The position numbers were made by a program, and so were the translations under genes. The notes under the pieces are model-generated. The model was given only the letters and a program-made list of their open reading frames with translations, was not told the DNA's origin and did no database searches. From a bacterium (GTDB lineage: Bacteria; SZUA-182; DTGQ01), in contig JAILZY010000005.1 of the NCBI GenBank assembly GCA_023512255.1, positions 18,306 through 82,305 of the forward strand: a DNA stretch of 64,000 nucleotides, read 5' to 3'. Numbering within the stretch: position 1 is the first letter of the stretch; each line of letters opens with the position of its first letter. This document shows, one piece after another, positions 25,357 through 33,756 of this stretch.

Positions 25357-28044
25357 ATGAAGGCAGCGGTTCAGAGAGGATGGGTATATATAATTATCTT
25401 ATCGATTATCTTAACTGGCTTGCATAAGATCGCCTATGCTCAAATGATGGTTAAGGATGCGGCAGGGGCAAGTGCTTCATTAGCTGCTATGGCCAATATT
25501 ATAACTAATATGGCATCTTCTCAATCCTTGCTGGGATTAGGGGGGATAGATTCATCATCTGTGCTGGCGGCAGACCCTTCCTTGTTAATAGGTGGTGGTC
25601 TTTCTTTGGCTATGGGGCTAAACCCTGCTTTGGCTTCCTTTGCTTCGCCCTCGGCTATTAGCAATGATCCTCTGATGGCGGCCTCAGCTGCCTTGTTATC
25701 TCAATCTATAGTTGCCCAGTCTATGGTGGGCCTATCTATGGCGGGAAGTGGAATAGGAGGCGCCGCGCCTATAGCAGCAGGTCTGGGCGGAAGCTCTCTA
25801 GCGGGAGATGCAAATCTTTTGATGAACCCGTTTAGCTTAGGTGCAGGGCTTTTCCCTGGTTTAGGAGGGGCATTAAGTAATATCTCCTTTTCTATGCTAC
25901 CCAGTTTATCGCTTCTTTCAAGTCAAGGCAAAGGGATAAGCCCTTTATCTGCTCTCGCTTCTACTCTGATGACTATTCCATCTCTTAATCCATTTGTCCG
26001 GCCACCATCTCTACTCCCCTCATGGCAGCAAATGGGTGGATATCAATATGGGAATTCCCTTTTGGGTATGCCGCCTATGGGAAGCCCACAAATGATAGGT
26101 GCTCTCCCAGGCGGGGGATATGGCTACAGTGGATATTCGCCTTTTGTCTCTCCATATATTTTACCGGGGGGGAATATCTCTTCGATTACACAAACTAGAT
26201 TAGGAGCCTCTTCTGGAGGAAGTGTCTTCCCTTCTCAGGGGCTGTCTAGTCCCGGTGGGTTGATTACTGGTACTGGCGGAACGATCGGGATCACTGGTAC
26301 TGGGCTCCCAGTTACTGACCTCTATGGTAGCATGATATCATCTCCGGTAAACCTAGCTTACTTATATACTATTAGCCTGGCCAATGAATATAATAAAATA
26401 TCGATCCGAGGGGTAACCATTTTTGGCACAGTTAGGGACCAGGAAGGGGAGGGGATAGGAGGGGTTACTATTAACATTTATTATAAAGGCCAGCAGCAGG
26501 TAGGACATTCCTTGATAAGTAGAGATTCTGATGGATACTATGGCCAGAGTGCGGTTTTTCTGGGGGATGAGTGTTCAGTAAAGATTTTTTATGAGGATAA
26601 ATCCACTAGCTATAAGATGCTTCCTTTTGTGGGACCTACAAGGTGTGACTTTCTCCTGGGCCCAGGTATGGTCTTCGATGAAATTACAGGCATTCCCTTG
26701 AAGGGGCTAAATGTTGTAGCCATATACCAGGCCAACCCTAATTTAGAAGCCCAAACAACCACTGATGCCGAGGGGAAATATCAGCTTTTTCTTCTGCCGG
26801 GAGACTATAATATAACAATATATGACAATCAGGGTAGTACTCTTATTCCGCCTAGGGTGGTAAAAGTTCCTTCAACAGAAAGCAAAGAGCTAAAATTTGC
26901 CTTAAAGCTGCCGCAATTTTCCGGCAAGGTGGTTGATATCATCGATCATCATCCTATTAAGAATGCCCAAATTAAGGTTATTCCGATAGCGAATAAAGAG
27001 GTTGTGCTTCCTATGGGTGATACAATCAATACTGGAAATATGGGTGAGTTCATGATACTTCTTCCGACAGGAAATTATCAACTTGAGATTACCAGTAATG
27101 GATATCAGAAGAAGATTATTCCTAATGTTAACATCTCTGGGACGATCAAGGATTATCTCATCGAGTTAACAGAGGTGGAGGTGAGTCAAAGGCCGAAAAA
27201 CACTCCACCAATTATAACCTCACCCAAGGATGGCCAGGAGATAACGGTCAAAACAGGCGATGAGCTTTGCTTTTTTGTGAAAGCGCAGGATAATGAAAAC
27301 TCCTATCTATACTATACGATCTTAGGGCCAAAGGGTTGGCCAAAACTTGACAAGGTGGGTGGGGAATCAGGAAAAGAGTATCGGTATTCTACCACCTTGG
27401 CTGATCTTGGCGAATATACCTTCGAGATTACGGTTTCTGATTTAGGTTTATCCACTACGGCTCGTATTAAGGTAGTGGTCCAGTATCCTATCCAGCTTAC
27501 ATTGGTCAAAGGGATGAATTTGATCAGCTATCCCCAAGGGCCGAAAGATGCTGTTAATTTCGCCTTTGATTTGCTCTCCTTTTTGGGAGATGCCAATTGC
27601 ATATCCAGCATCGGCAAATACGATTCAGAGCAGGGGGTCTACAGCAAGGCCGTGATTACCAAAGACAGGAAAAAGAGTGGGGATAACTTTTCCATCAGCA
27701 GTCAGGAAGGGTATGCTGTTTATGCCAAACAGCCGACTACCATTAACCTGAATATCCGACAAGGCAATATTACCTCCTGCACACTCAATCTCAAGGAGGG
27801 GATCAATTTGGTTGGTATACCCGCAGTTTTAGGGGATCAGTATTCCTCTCATGATCTTTTGCTTGATCTTGGTCAGGATACGGCGATTAGTATCTGGCGC
27901 TATAATAAGTTAAGGGGAGAATATGAGTTCACTTACTGGCTTGGAAATCATCCGGCGGGAGTGAATTTTCCTATTCGGATAGGAGAGGGATATTTTATCC
28001 ATACAAGAGCTGAAAAGCAGATTTCTCTGCCGATGCTGCACTAG
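25357..28044 (+). CDS. Large exported protein with regulatory-carboxypeptidase-like repeats
   Basis: 895 residues. A signal peptide (residues 1-28, ending IAYAQ) is followed by about 300 residues rich in Gly, Ser, Leu and Met with no recognised fold. Then come three CarboxypepD_reg-like beta modules (FGTVRDQEGEGIGGVTINIYYKG near 356; GMVFDEITGIPLKGLNVVAIY near 432; FSGKVVDIIDHHPIKNAQIKV near 515) and a cadherin-like segment near 610-700. The end is a duplicated domain of about 90 residues beginning GMNLISYP and GINLVGIP and closing EGYAVYAK and EGYFIHTR. The ATG follows GGAAGG. It is 286 nt behind the barrel gene and may be that locus's exported product; no C-terminal sorting tag was seen. 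Confidence 0.8.
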   Translation: MKAAVQRGWVYIIILSIILTGLHKIAYAQMMVKDAAGASASLAAMANIITNMASSQSLLGLGGIDSSSVLAADPSLLIGGGLSLAMGLNPALASFASPSAISNDPLMAASAALLSQSIVAQSMVGLSMAGSGIGGAAPIAAGLGGSSLAGDANLLMNPFSLGAGLFPGLGGALSNISFSMLPSLSLLSSQGKGISPLSALASTLMTIPSLNPFVRPPSLLPSWQQMGGYQYGNSLLGMPPMGSPQMIGALPGGGYGYSGYSPFVSPYILPGGNISSITQTRLGASSGGSVFPSQGLSSPGGLITGTGGTIGITGTGLPVTDLYGSMISSPVNLAYLYTISLANEYNKISIRGVTIFGTVRDQEGEGIGGVTINIYYKGQQQVGHSLISRDSDGYYGQSAVFLGDECSVKIFYEDKSTSYKMLPFVGPTRCDFLLGPGMVFDEITGIPLKGLNVVAIYQANPNLEAQTTTDAEGKYQLFLLPGDYNITIYDNQGSTLIPPRVVKVPSTESKELKFALKLPQFSGKVVDIIDHHPIKNAQIKVIPIANKEVVLPMGDTINTGNMGEFMILLPTGNYQLEITSNGYQKKIIPNVNISGTIKDYLIELTEVEVSQRPKNTPPIITSPKDGQEITVKTGDELCFFVKAQDNENSYLYYTILGPKGWPKLDKVGGESGKEYRYSTTLADLGEYTFEITVSDLGLSTTARIKVVVQYPIQLTLVKGMNLISYPQGPKDAVNFAFDLLSFLGDANCISSIGKYDSEQGVYSKAVITKDRKKSGDNFSISSQEGYAVYAKQPTTINLNIRQGNITSCTLNLKEGINLVGIPAVLGDQYSSHDLLLDLGQDTAISIWRYNKLRGEYEFTYWLGNHPAGVNFPIRIGEGYFIHTRAEKQISLPMLH

Positions 28045-28137
28045 TCCGAGAAGGTGCGCCTAATCTGTCTGTCTGGATTTAAGCGCCCAAGTCTTTTTGC
28101 CTTCCTTTTTGTTCTTTCCGTGATCAGATATTTCTGG

Positions 28138-28200
28138 TTATTAAAAGTTTTAGGAAAGGGGTTTTAGGGGAAAACCCTTTTTCAAAAAGGGTTTTCCCCT
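28138..28200 (+). repeat. Hairpin repeat, family 4, copy 1
   Basis: A leader TTATTAAAAGTTTTAGGAAA and a perfect inverted repeat of at least 17 bp (28166-28182 paired with 28184-28200, A/G-rich arm AGGGGAAAACCCTTTTT). It follows the 895-residue gene and may end transcription, but no T-run follows the stem on either strand. Confidence 0.75.
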
Positions 28201-28275
28201 AAACTTACAGGGTTTTTCCTCAAACTTATAGGGTCTTCCCCTTAAACTTACAGGCTTTTCCCCTCAACTTACTTC
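28192..28275 (+). repeat. Four degenerate tandem repeats of 21-24 nt
   Basis: Units of the form TTTTCCCCTAAACTTACAGG repeat four times with small changes (CCTCAAACTTATAGGG, CCCCTTAAACTTACAGG, CCCCTCAACTTAC). The first unit overlaps the right arm of the hairpin repeat, as if the array grew from its end. Confidence 0.7.
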
Positions 28276-28325
28276 CCATATCAGGGGTAGTAGTGTATAA
28301 TACCTTTAACTAATTGAAAGAAAGG

Positions 28326-29963
28326 ATGGTTTTAGCTGACTTGGTTTCCTGGCGGCAGATAGAGCAAGCCAAGGTCCTGATTTCTCAGGAGCGGGGCACT
28401 TTTATCAAAGATCCTGGCGGTAGGGTTAGCGTGGCTTTAGTCTATCCTAATCGCTACCATATCGGCATGTCTAATCTTGGATTTCAAACTATCTACGCCC
28501 TGCTCAATAGCCGGGAGGATGTGGTTTGTGAGCGGGTATTTATACCGGACAGGCCGCTGCTTCCTCAGGAGAGCATAATTTCTCTTGAGACGCAGCGCAT
28601 GCTTCATGAATTTGACCTCATCGCTTTTTCGGTCTCTTATGAAAATGATTATCTGAATATTCTAAAAGTGCTAGATTTGGCCTCGGTTCCCCTAGAGGCG
28701 AGAGAGCGAACAGATAACGATCCTCTGGTAGTGATTGGGGGAGCCTGTGCTGGGTTTAATGCCGAGCCCTTGGCTAACTTTGCCGATCTTTTCGTAGTCG
28801 GCGAAGGAGAGCGAGTTGTCCATGAGCTTATCGACCATTATATAGCCTGGAGGAGGAGCGGGAGCGGCAGGGAGGAGCTGCTTAAGGTTTTAGCCGGGCG
28901 GGAAGGTTTTTATGTTCCCCGGTTTTACCAAATCGTCTATCATGATAATGGTACCATAGCCGGGATTGAGGCTGCCGAGGGCGTTTTACCCCGGGTTAGT
29001 CAGGCTTTGATTCCTGACCTTGATGCTTATGAAACTACAACCTGCATTGTAACCCAAAATACTGAATTTGGCGATATGTTTTTGATAGAAATCAGCCGGG
29101 GGTGTCGCCGAAGCTGCGCCTTTTGTCTGATGACCAATCTCTATAAACCTTATCGGACAAGAAGCCCACAAGCACTTTTGCCCTCAATTCGCCGCGGGCT
29201 TTCTTTTCGTCAGCGTATCGGCCTGATCAGCGCCTCGGCTACAGATCATCCCCAGATTCTGGAAATTTGCTCTCAGATTCTGGCTGAGGGGGGAAAGGTT
29301 TCGGTCAGCTCCTTGCGGGCAGAGTCGATTACTCCCCAGTTTCTTGACTGTCTGGCCGCCAGTGGACATAAAACCATTACCCTTGCTCCTGAGGCTGGAA
29401 GCGAAAGGCTTCGCCGGTATCTTGGTAAGGCTATGTCGGATGAGCTCATCTTTGACCGACTCCGACAGATCACTGCTCATGGGATTCCAAACCTTAAGCT
29501 CTATTTCATGATTGGGCTGCCTTCAGAGACTGAAGCTGATGTAGAAGCCATCGTATCGTTGGTCAAAAAAATAAGGCACACAGCTCTTCAGGCCACAAGA
29601 GATAAACTCTCGCTCGGCAGGATTACGGTCAACCTAAGCTGCTTTGTGCCAAAGCCGCTCAGCCGGTTTGAACGCTGTCCTATGGAGCAGGTAGAGGTTT
29701 TGCAATCTAAGCTAAAATTTCTGGCTGGTCGGCTGAATAAGGTGGACAATGTCCAAGTTCTGACCGATGTTCCCAAGTGGGCCTTTATCCAGGCGCTTTT
29801 GGCCCGTGGGGATCGCCGGGTGGGAGAGATTCTAAAGCAGGCTCATATCCAAGGAGGAAACTGGAGGCGAGCCTTCCAGTGCGTTAACCTGAATCCGCAT
29901 TTTTATGCTACTAGGCCACGGGGTGAGCAGGAAATTCTCCCTTGGGATGTGATCCGAAGATAA
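28326..29963 (+). CDS. B12-binding-type radical SAM enzyme
   Basis: 545 residues from ATG 28326 (a TTG four codons upstream is an alternative). The N-terminal third is a B12-binding-like Rossmann region (VALVYPNRYHIGMSNLGFQTIY; VVIGGACAGFNAEPLANFADLFVVGEGE). The radical SAM core has the cluster motif C-x3-C-x2-C in SRGCRRSCAFC (Cys about 260, 264, 267), then TITLAPEAGSERLRRYLGK and KLYFMIGLPSETEAD. This architecture matches the uncharacterised TIGR03960-like group rather than a known methylthiotransferase (no TRAM domain). Substrate unknown. It is transcribed alone, converging on the PilZ-PilT gene. Confidence 0.88.
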   Translation: MVLADLVSWRQIEQAKVLISQERGTFIKDPGGRVSVALVYPNRYHIGMSNLGFQTIYALLNSREDVVCERVFIPDRPLLPQESIISLETQRMLHEFDLIAFSVSYENDYLNILKVLDLASVPLEARERTDNDPLVVIGGACAGFNAEPLANFADLFVVGEGERVVHELIDHYIAWRRSGSGREELLKVLAGREGFYVPRFYQIVYHDNGTIAGIEAAEGVLPRVSQALIPDLDAYETTTCIVTQNTEFGDMFLIEISRGCRRSCAFCLMTNLYKPYRTRSPQALLPSIRRGLSFRQRIGLISASATDHPQILEICSQILAEGGKVSVSSLRAESITPQFLDCLAASGHKTITLAPEAGSERLRRYLGKAMSDELIFDRLRQITAHGIPNLKLYFMIGLPSETEADVEAIVSLVKKIRHTALQATRDKLSLGRITVNLSCFVPKPLSRFERCPMEQVEVLQSKLKFLAGRLNKVDNVQVLTDVPKWAFIQALLARGDRRVGEILKQAHIQGGNWRRAFQCVNLNPHFYATRPRGEQEILPWDVIRR

Positions 29964-30031
29964 GCCAAGATCTAGGTGCCATTTGACAGGATAAGGGCTG
30001 CACAAGACAGCAGCGAGCCTTTTTGCGAAGA

Positions 30032-31444
30032 TCAGTGATTGACCTTATCAGTCGCGTATTCAGCCAGCATGTCCAGATCGGTACAAAATTCCTTTGCTAC
30101 CTCAAGAGAGATGATCCCACGATTGTACAGTTTGCGGACCGAATCTTGCATAGTGTGCATTTTATATCTGCCTCCTGTCTCGATGATCGAGCGAAGCTGA
30201 ACCGTGTTATTTTCCCTGATAATACTCCTGGCTGCTTCAGTAACAATTAGGGCTTCGGTGGCTACTACCCGATCTTCCCCACTCTTTCGGGGCAAAAGAG
30301 CCTGAGCGACGATTCCCAGCAGGCAGTTTGACAATTGCATGGAAATTTGGTTTCGCTGATGGGATGGAAACATACCTATCAGCCGGTCCAGGACCTGAAC
30401 GCAGTCCGGGGCATGCATGGAGGTCAAGACCAAGTGTCCGGTTTCGGCCGCGGTAATGGCCACGCTGGCTGATTCTGCATCCTGAAGCTCTCCGATCAAA
30501 ATGACATCCGGGTCCTGACGCAGGGCATAGCGAAGAGCCGTAGAAAAGGAAATGGTGTCAGTGCCAATCTCCCGCTGTTTAACAATTGACTTGATATTCG
30601 TATGGAGGCATTCAATTGGATTTTCCAAACAAATGATCACGGCCTCACGCTCTCGGTTGATCTTGTCCACCATAGCGGCCAGGGTAGTGGTTTTGCCTGA
30701 GCCAGTCGGACCAGCAATGATCACAATGCCTTTTCGCTTCTCAGCCAGGTCCGCCACTACACTTGGCAGGCCGAGCTCGGCTATAGACCTAATATCGGGT
30801 CTGATAGTTCGAAAGACCGCCTCTACATTTCCCCGCTGCAAGTGGACATTGACCCTAAAACGGATATGAGGATTGGGGGAAAAAGCAAAATCGAGTTCCT
30901 TCCACTTTTCAAAGCGCCGGATCTGCTCCTCAGTGAGAATGCTATAAATCAGTGTCTGTAACTCTTCGCTACCAAGCTCCTCCATATCGAGAGGCTGAAG
31001 TCGGCCAAAGACGCGCAAAATGGGGGGACGACCATAGGTCAGGTGCAGATCAGAAGCCTTGTTTTCATGGGCCAGATGCAGCAAGTGCAAGATATCCATC
31101 ATCTCAATCCGCTTTTTGATTTCTTCCTGATCAACCCCTTCTAGTTTTTGAAAGGCAACACCAACCTGGTATCTGGTGTTGAAATCAAGCTCTTCAAGGT
31201 GAACTACCCTCCCAATAGCCATGATTTCTTTGCCAAGGCCAGGGAGAGTAAAAAGGAGCTTTATCTCTGATCCGATTGGAAGAACCTCATCCGCCTCCAG
31301 TAGCAGACCGAAGGCGTTAATGTTTCTGATAAAGGATTTTCGATATTCTAAGGGCATACTACTGTCAATTAGACGATGATAGCGGACAAAGATTTTGGAG
31401 CGAATGCGGGTAGAACGTCTATTCTCCGGCCCTTCCCATAACAT
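30032..31444 (-). CDS. PilZ-PilT fusion: c-di-GMP-binding-like domain on a twitching-motility ATPase
   Basis: 470 residues, ATG with GGAGATG upstream. Residues 5-112 look like a PilZ domain: the RRSTR arginine motif (R9-R13), NINAFGLLLE in the place of D/N-x-S-x-x-G, and a GVAF strand. Residues 113-470 are a PilT-type ATPase with SDLHL, Walker A GPTGSGKTTT (245-254), the Asp box region CLENPIECL, Walker B DVILIGELQD (canonical PilT has GEMRD) and TGHLVLTSMHAPDCVQVLDRLI. PilT powers pilus retraction; the fused PilZ would let a cyclic dinucleotide act on the motor directly. The serine of the PilZ motif is replaced by Asn, so binding needs proof. No other pilus genes are in the window. Confidence 0.87.
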   Translation of the reverse strand: MLWEGPENRRSTRIRSKIFVRYHRLIDSSMPLEYRKSFIRNINAFGLLLEADEVLPIGSEIKLLFTLPGLGKEIMAIGRVVHLEELDFNTRYQVGVAFQKLEGVDQEEIKKRIEMMDILHLLHLAHENKASDLHLTYGRPPILRVFGRLQPLDMEELGSEELQTLIYSILTEEQIRRFEKWKELDFAFSPNPHIRFRVNVHLQRGNVEAVFRTIRPDIRSIAELGLPSVVADLAEKRKGIVIIAGPTGSGKTTTLAAMVDKINREREAVIICLENPIECLHTNIKSIVKQREIGTDTISFSTALRYALRQDPDVILIGELQDAESASVAITAAETGHLVLTSMHAPDCVQVLDRLIGMFPSHQRNQISMQLSNCLLGIVAQALLPRKSGEDRVVATEALIVTEAARSIIRENNTVQLRSIIETGGRYKMHTMQDSVRKLYNRGIISLEVAKEFCTDLDMLAEYATDKVNH

Positions 31445-31548
31445 GGCATCTCCTTATTAGGCTATGGATGTGTTCAGAAGCTCTCTCTCCTATCTCTTCG
31501 GAAGGGAAGCATATACAATTCGGAAACGGGGAGGGAAGATGGGGCTCG

Positions 31549-32412
31549 CTACCCGATCAGGAGATCAATAATGGCCGCAGTGCACAAAACGATACTAATT
31601 ATGCCGTTAAAAACAAAAAAGGAGAGATTGACCCTAGATAGATCATCAGGCCGCACGATCCAATGTTGATAGAAGAGAAAAAAGACGGTTACCAGATAGC
31701 CAATCAGATACACCAGCCCTAGTCCAGCCATAGGGAAGAGCAAAAAGAAGAAAACAGCCGCTCCGATATGCAGGAGTGCAGAAATCCACAATCCGGTGCG
31801 AATGCCGAATCGGCAGGGGATGGAGTAAAGGTTTGCCTGTTGGTCAAAGTCATGATCCAGACAGGCGTAGATGATATCAAATCCACTTACCCAAAGCAGC
31901 ACTCCAAGCCCAAGCACTACCGGCAGCCAGTCGAATCGACCACTTATGGCTATCCATCCTCCCAGAGGAGACAATCCAAGGCAAAATCCCAGAATCAGGT
32001 GAGCAAAGGAGGTAAATCTTTTAGTGTATGAATAGAGAAGTAAAATGGCCAGCACCCAAGGGGACAGAAGTAGGCATAACCTGTTTAGGCTATAGGCAGC
32101 ATAGAAGAAGAGAAGACAAGAGATCAGAAGGAAGACTATGACTTCACTGCGCTTTATTTTCCCAGCCGGTATGGCTCGATCTTGAGTGCGGGGATTTCGG
32201 GCATCAAAAGGAGCATCCACCAGCCGGTTAAAACTCATGGCTGCACTGCGCGCCCCCACCATAGCTACCAGAATCCACAGCAGCCGCAGGGGATCTGGCC
32301 AGCCGCGGGCAGCCAGAAAGGCCGCCAACAAAGCAAAAGGGAGGGCAAAGATGGTGTGCTCGAATTTGATCATCTCAAGAATGATCTTTATCCGCTCAAC
32401 CACCTTGGCCAT
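31549..32412 (-). CDS. mqnP: UbiA-family prenyltransferase, probably MqnP
   Basis: 287 residues from ATG 32412 (AAGGAGGG 6 nt upstream; the TTG at 32418 is too close to it). About eight membrane helices. The two Asp-rich motifs are MSFNRLVDAPFDARNPRT (near 60-77) and IIYACLDHDFDQQANLYSIP (near 183-202). The enzyme attaches the polyprenyl tail to an aromatic acid in the membrane. The neighbours UbiX, UbiE/MenG and UbiD, and the family's resemblance to MqnP, favour the futalosine menaquinone route over ubiquinone. It overlaps ubiX by 17 nt. Confidence 0.9.
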   Translation of the reverse strand: MAKVVERIKIILEMIKFEHTIFALPFALLAAFLAARGWPDPLRLLWILVAMVGARSAAMSFNRLVDAPFDARNPRTQDRAIPAGKIKRSEVIVFLLISCLLFFYAAYSLNRLCLLLSPWVLAILLLYSYTKRFTSFAHLILGFCLGLSPLGGWIAISGRFDWLPVVLGLGVLLWVSGFDIIYACLDHDFDQQANLYSIPCRFGIRTGLWISALLHIGAAVFFFLLFPMAGLGLVYLIGYLVTVFFLFYQHWIVRPDDLSRVNLSFFVFNGIISIVLCTAAIIDLLIG

Positions 32413-33025
32413 ACTCAACCCTCCTTTTGCGGGCGTAAGCCTGGACTGCAGGCGATGCCTGGCCGATATGCTCTAGAACCCGACGGATAAAATCCTCAAC
32501 CAGATCCTCAAGATTTTTCGGATGATGATAAAAGGCGGGCATGGCCGGGAAAATGACCGCTCCTGACTGGGAGAGCCTCAGCATGTTCTCAAGATGGATA
32601 CTGCTCAAAGGGCTCTCTCGCGGCACCAAAATGAGTTTTCGCTGCTCCTTGAGGCAGACTGAAGCGGCTCGGTGGATGAGATTGATCGAAAGCCCCTGAG
32701 CTACGGCTGCCAGACTATTCATGGAGCAGGGGATAATGACCATACCCTGGGTATGGAACGAGCCGCTGGCTAGCGGTGATGAAAAATCCTGAACATCATG
32801 GCAGATTGCCGAAAGCCGCTGGAAATATTCCAGGCCAAGGCCAAGCTCCTCCCTGATTACCAAAGCTGCCTGCCGGGAAATGATCAGATGAAGCTCAATG
32901 CCGGTTTCAAGCAGATGAGCGAGAAGCCTTTGGGCATATAGCATGCCACTGGCCCCCGTCATGGCCAAAATAAAGCGCTCAGGCGCACTGACAGCAGGCG
33001 GTGATGACTTTTGGTCAGCGAGCAC
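32396..33025 (-). CDS. ubiX: UbiX flavin prenyltransferase
   Basis: 209 residues. It begins at GTG 33025, 9 nt after GGGAG; an earlier start at 33055 would lie inside menG and lacks its own site. Motifs include AMTGASGMLYAQRLL (flavin phosphate loop), IIPCSMNSLAAVAQGLS, NLIHRAASVCLKEQRKLILVPRESPLSSIHLENMLRL and FPAMPAFYHHP. UbiX makes the prenylated FMN cofactor used by UbiD, which is encoded in the same operon. It overlaps menG by 11 nt and mqnP by 17 nt, so all are co-translated. Confidence 0.96.
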   Translation of the reverse strand: MLADQKSSPPAVSAPERFILAMTGASGMLYAQRLLAHLLETGIELHLIISRQAALVIREELGLGLEYFQRLSAICHDVQDFSSPLASGSFHTQGMVIIPCSMNSLAAVAQGLSINLIHRAASVCLKEQRKLILVPRESPLSSIHLENMLRLSQSGAVIFPAMPAFYHHPKNLEDLVEDFIRRVLEHIGQASPAVQAYARKRRVEYGQGG

Positions 33026-33734
33026 GGTCTTTTTCTCCCACGTGCAAAGCGACAATGCCAGCAGTCAGAAGAGAGAAGGCGACCTTTCGATAGCCGATCT
33101 GCTCCATGATCTGCTGAAGTTGATCTGGGGTGTAGAATTTTCGCACCGAATCTGGCAAGTAGCGATAGGCATTGATATTTCCTGAAATCAGACCACCAAT
33201 GAGCGGCAAAATGTACAGGGAGTAAAAATAATAGATAGCCCGGAAAAATCTTGATCTTGGCTGAGAGAATTCCAAAACAGCCAGCCTGCCAGATGGCTTT
33301 AGCACCCGCTTGATTTCCCGCAACCCTTGGTGGCGGTCGATCAGATTGCGAAGGCCAAACCCCATGACCGCAGCCTCAGCCACATTGTCTCTCAGCGGCA
33401 GGTGCTCAATATCGGCACAGATCAGGCGGATTCGATCTCGATCCCCTTCGGGGATTTTCTTTTTCCCTTCATTGAGCATCCGGGAACTGAAATCCAGAGC
33501 AAATATCTTGGTCTTTGGTCCGCTCTGCTTCAGTATCTGGATGGATAGATCAAGTGTGCCACTACAAAGATCAAGAATGAGCGCATTGGGCTGCTGCTGC
33601 CATATTGGTCTTATAAGATCAACAGTTTTTTTCCTCCAATACTTGTCGAGGTTAAAGCTCAAGAGGGAATTTAAAAAATCATAAGTAGGAGAAATCGTCT
33701 GAAACATGCTTTGCACTTGACTCTTGCTGGCCAT
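33015..33734 (-). CDS. menG: UbiE/MenG demethylmenaquinone methyltransferase
   Basis: 239 residues with the family signature near the N-terminus (MFQTISPTYDFLNSLLSFNLDKYWRK), AdoMet motif I as LDLCSGTLDLSIQIL, and GFGLRNLIDRHQGLREIKRVLKPSGRLAVLEFSQP. It methylates the quinone ring in the last step of menaquinone synthesis. AdoMet motif I normally reads V-x-G-T-GD; here the GTLDLS variant keeps the glycines. It lies between ubiD and ubiX, consistent with a menaquinone operon. Confidence 0.94.
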   Translation of the reverse strand: MASKSQVQSMFQTISPTYDFLNSLLSFNLDKYWRKKTVDLIRPIWQQQPNALILDLCSGTLDLSIQILKQSGPKTKIFALDFSSRMLNEGKKKIPEGDRDRIRLICADIEHLPLRDNVAEAAVMGFGLRNLIDRHQGLREIKRVLKPSGRLAVLEFSQPRSRFFRAIYYFYSLYILPLIGGLISGNINAYRYLPDSVRKFYTPDQLQQIMEQIGYRKVAFSLLTAGIVALHVGEKDRAR

Positions 33735-33756
33735 GGATTTGTTTTTCCCTCACAAA

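Noticed and set aside
28163..28203. Rho-independent terminator after the 895-residue gene
   Set aside because: The hairpin is strong but is not followed by a T-run on either strand, and it is shared with other sites as a repeat; termination is unproven.
28192..28275. CRISPR array
   Set aside because: Units are directly adjacent and diverged with no spacers, and no cas genes are present; the CHAT gene alone is not evidence for a CRISPR system.
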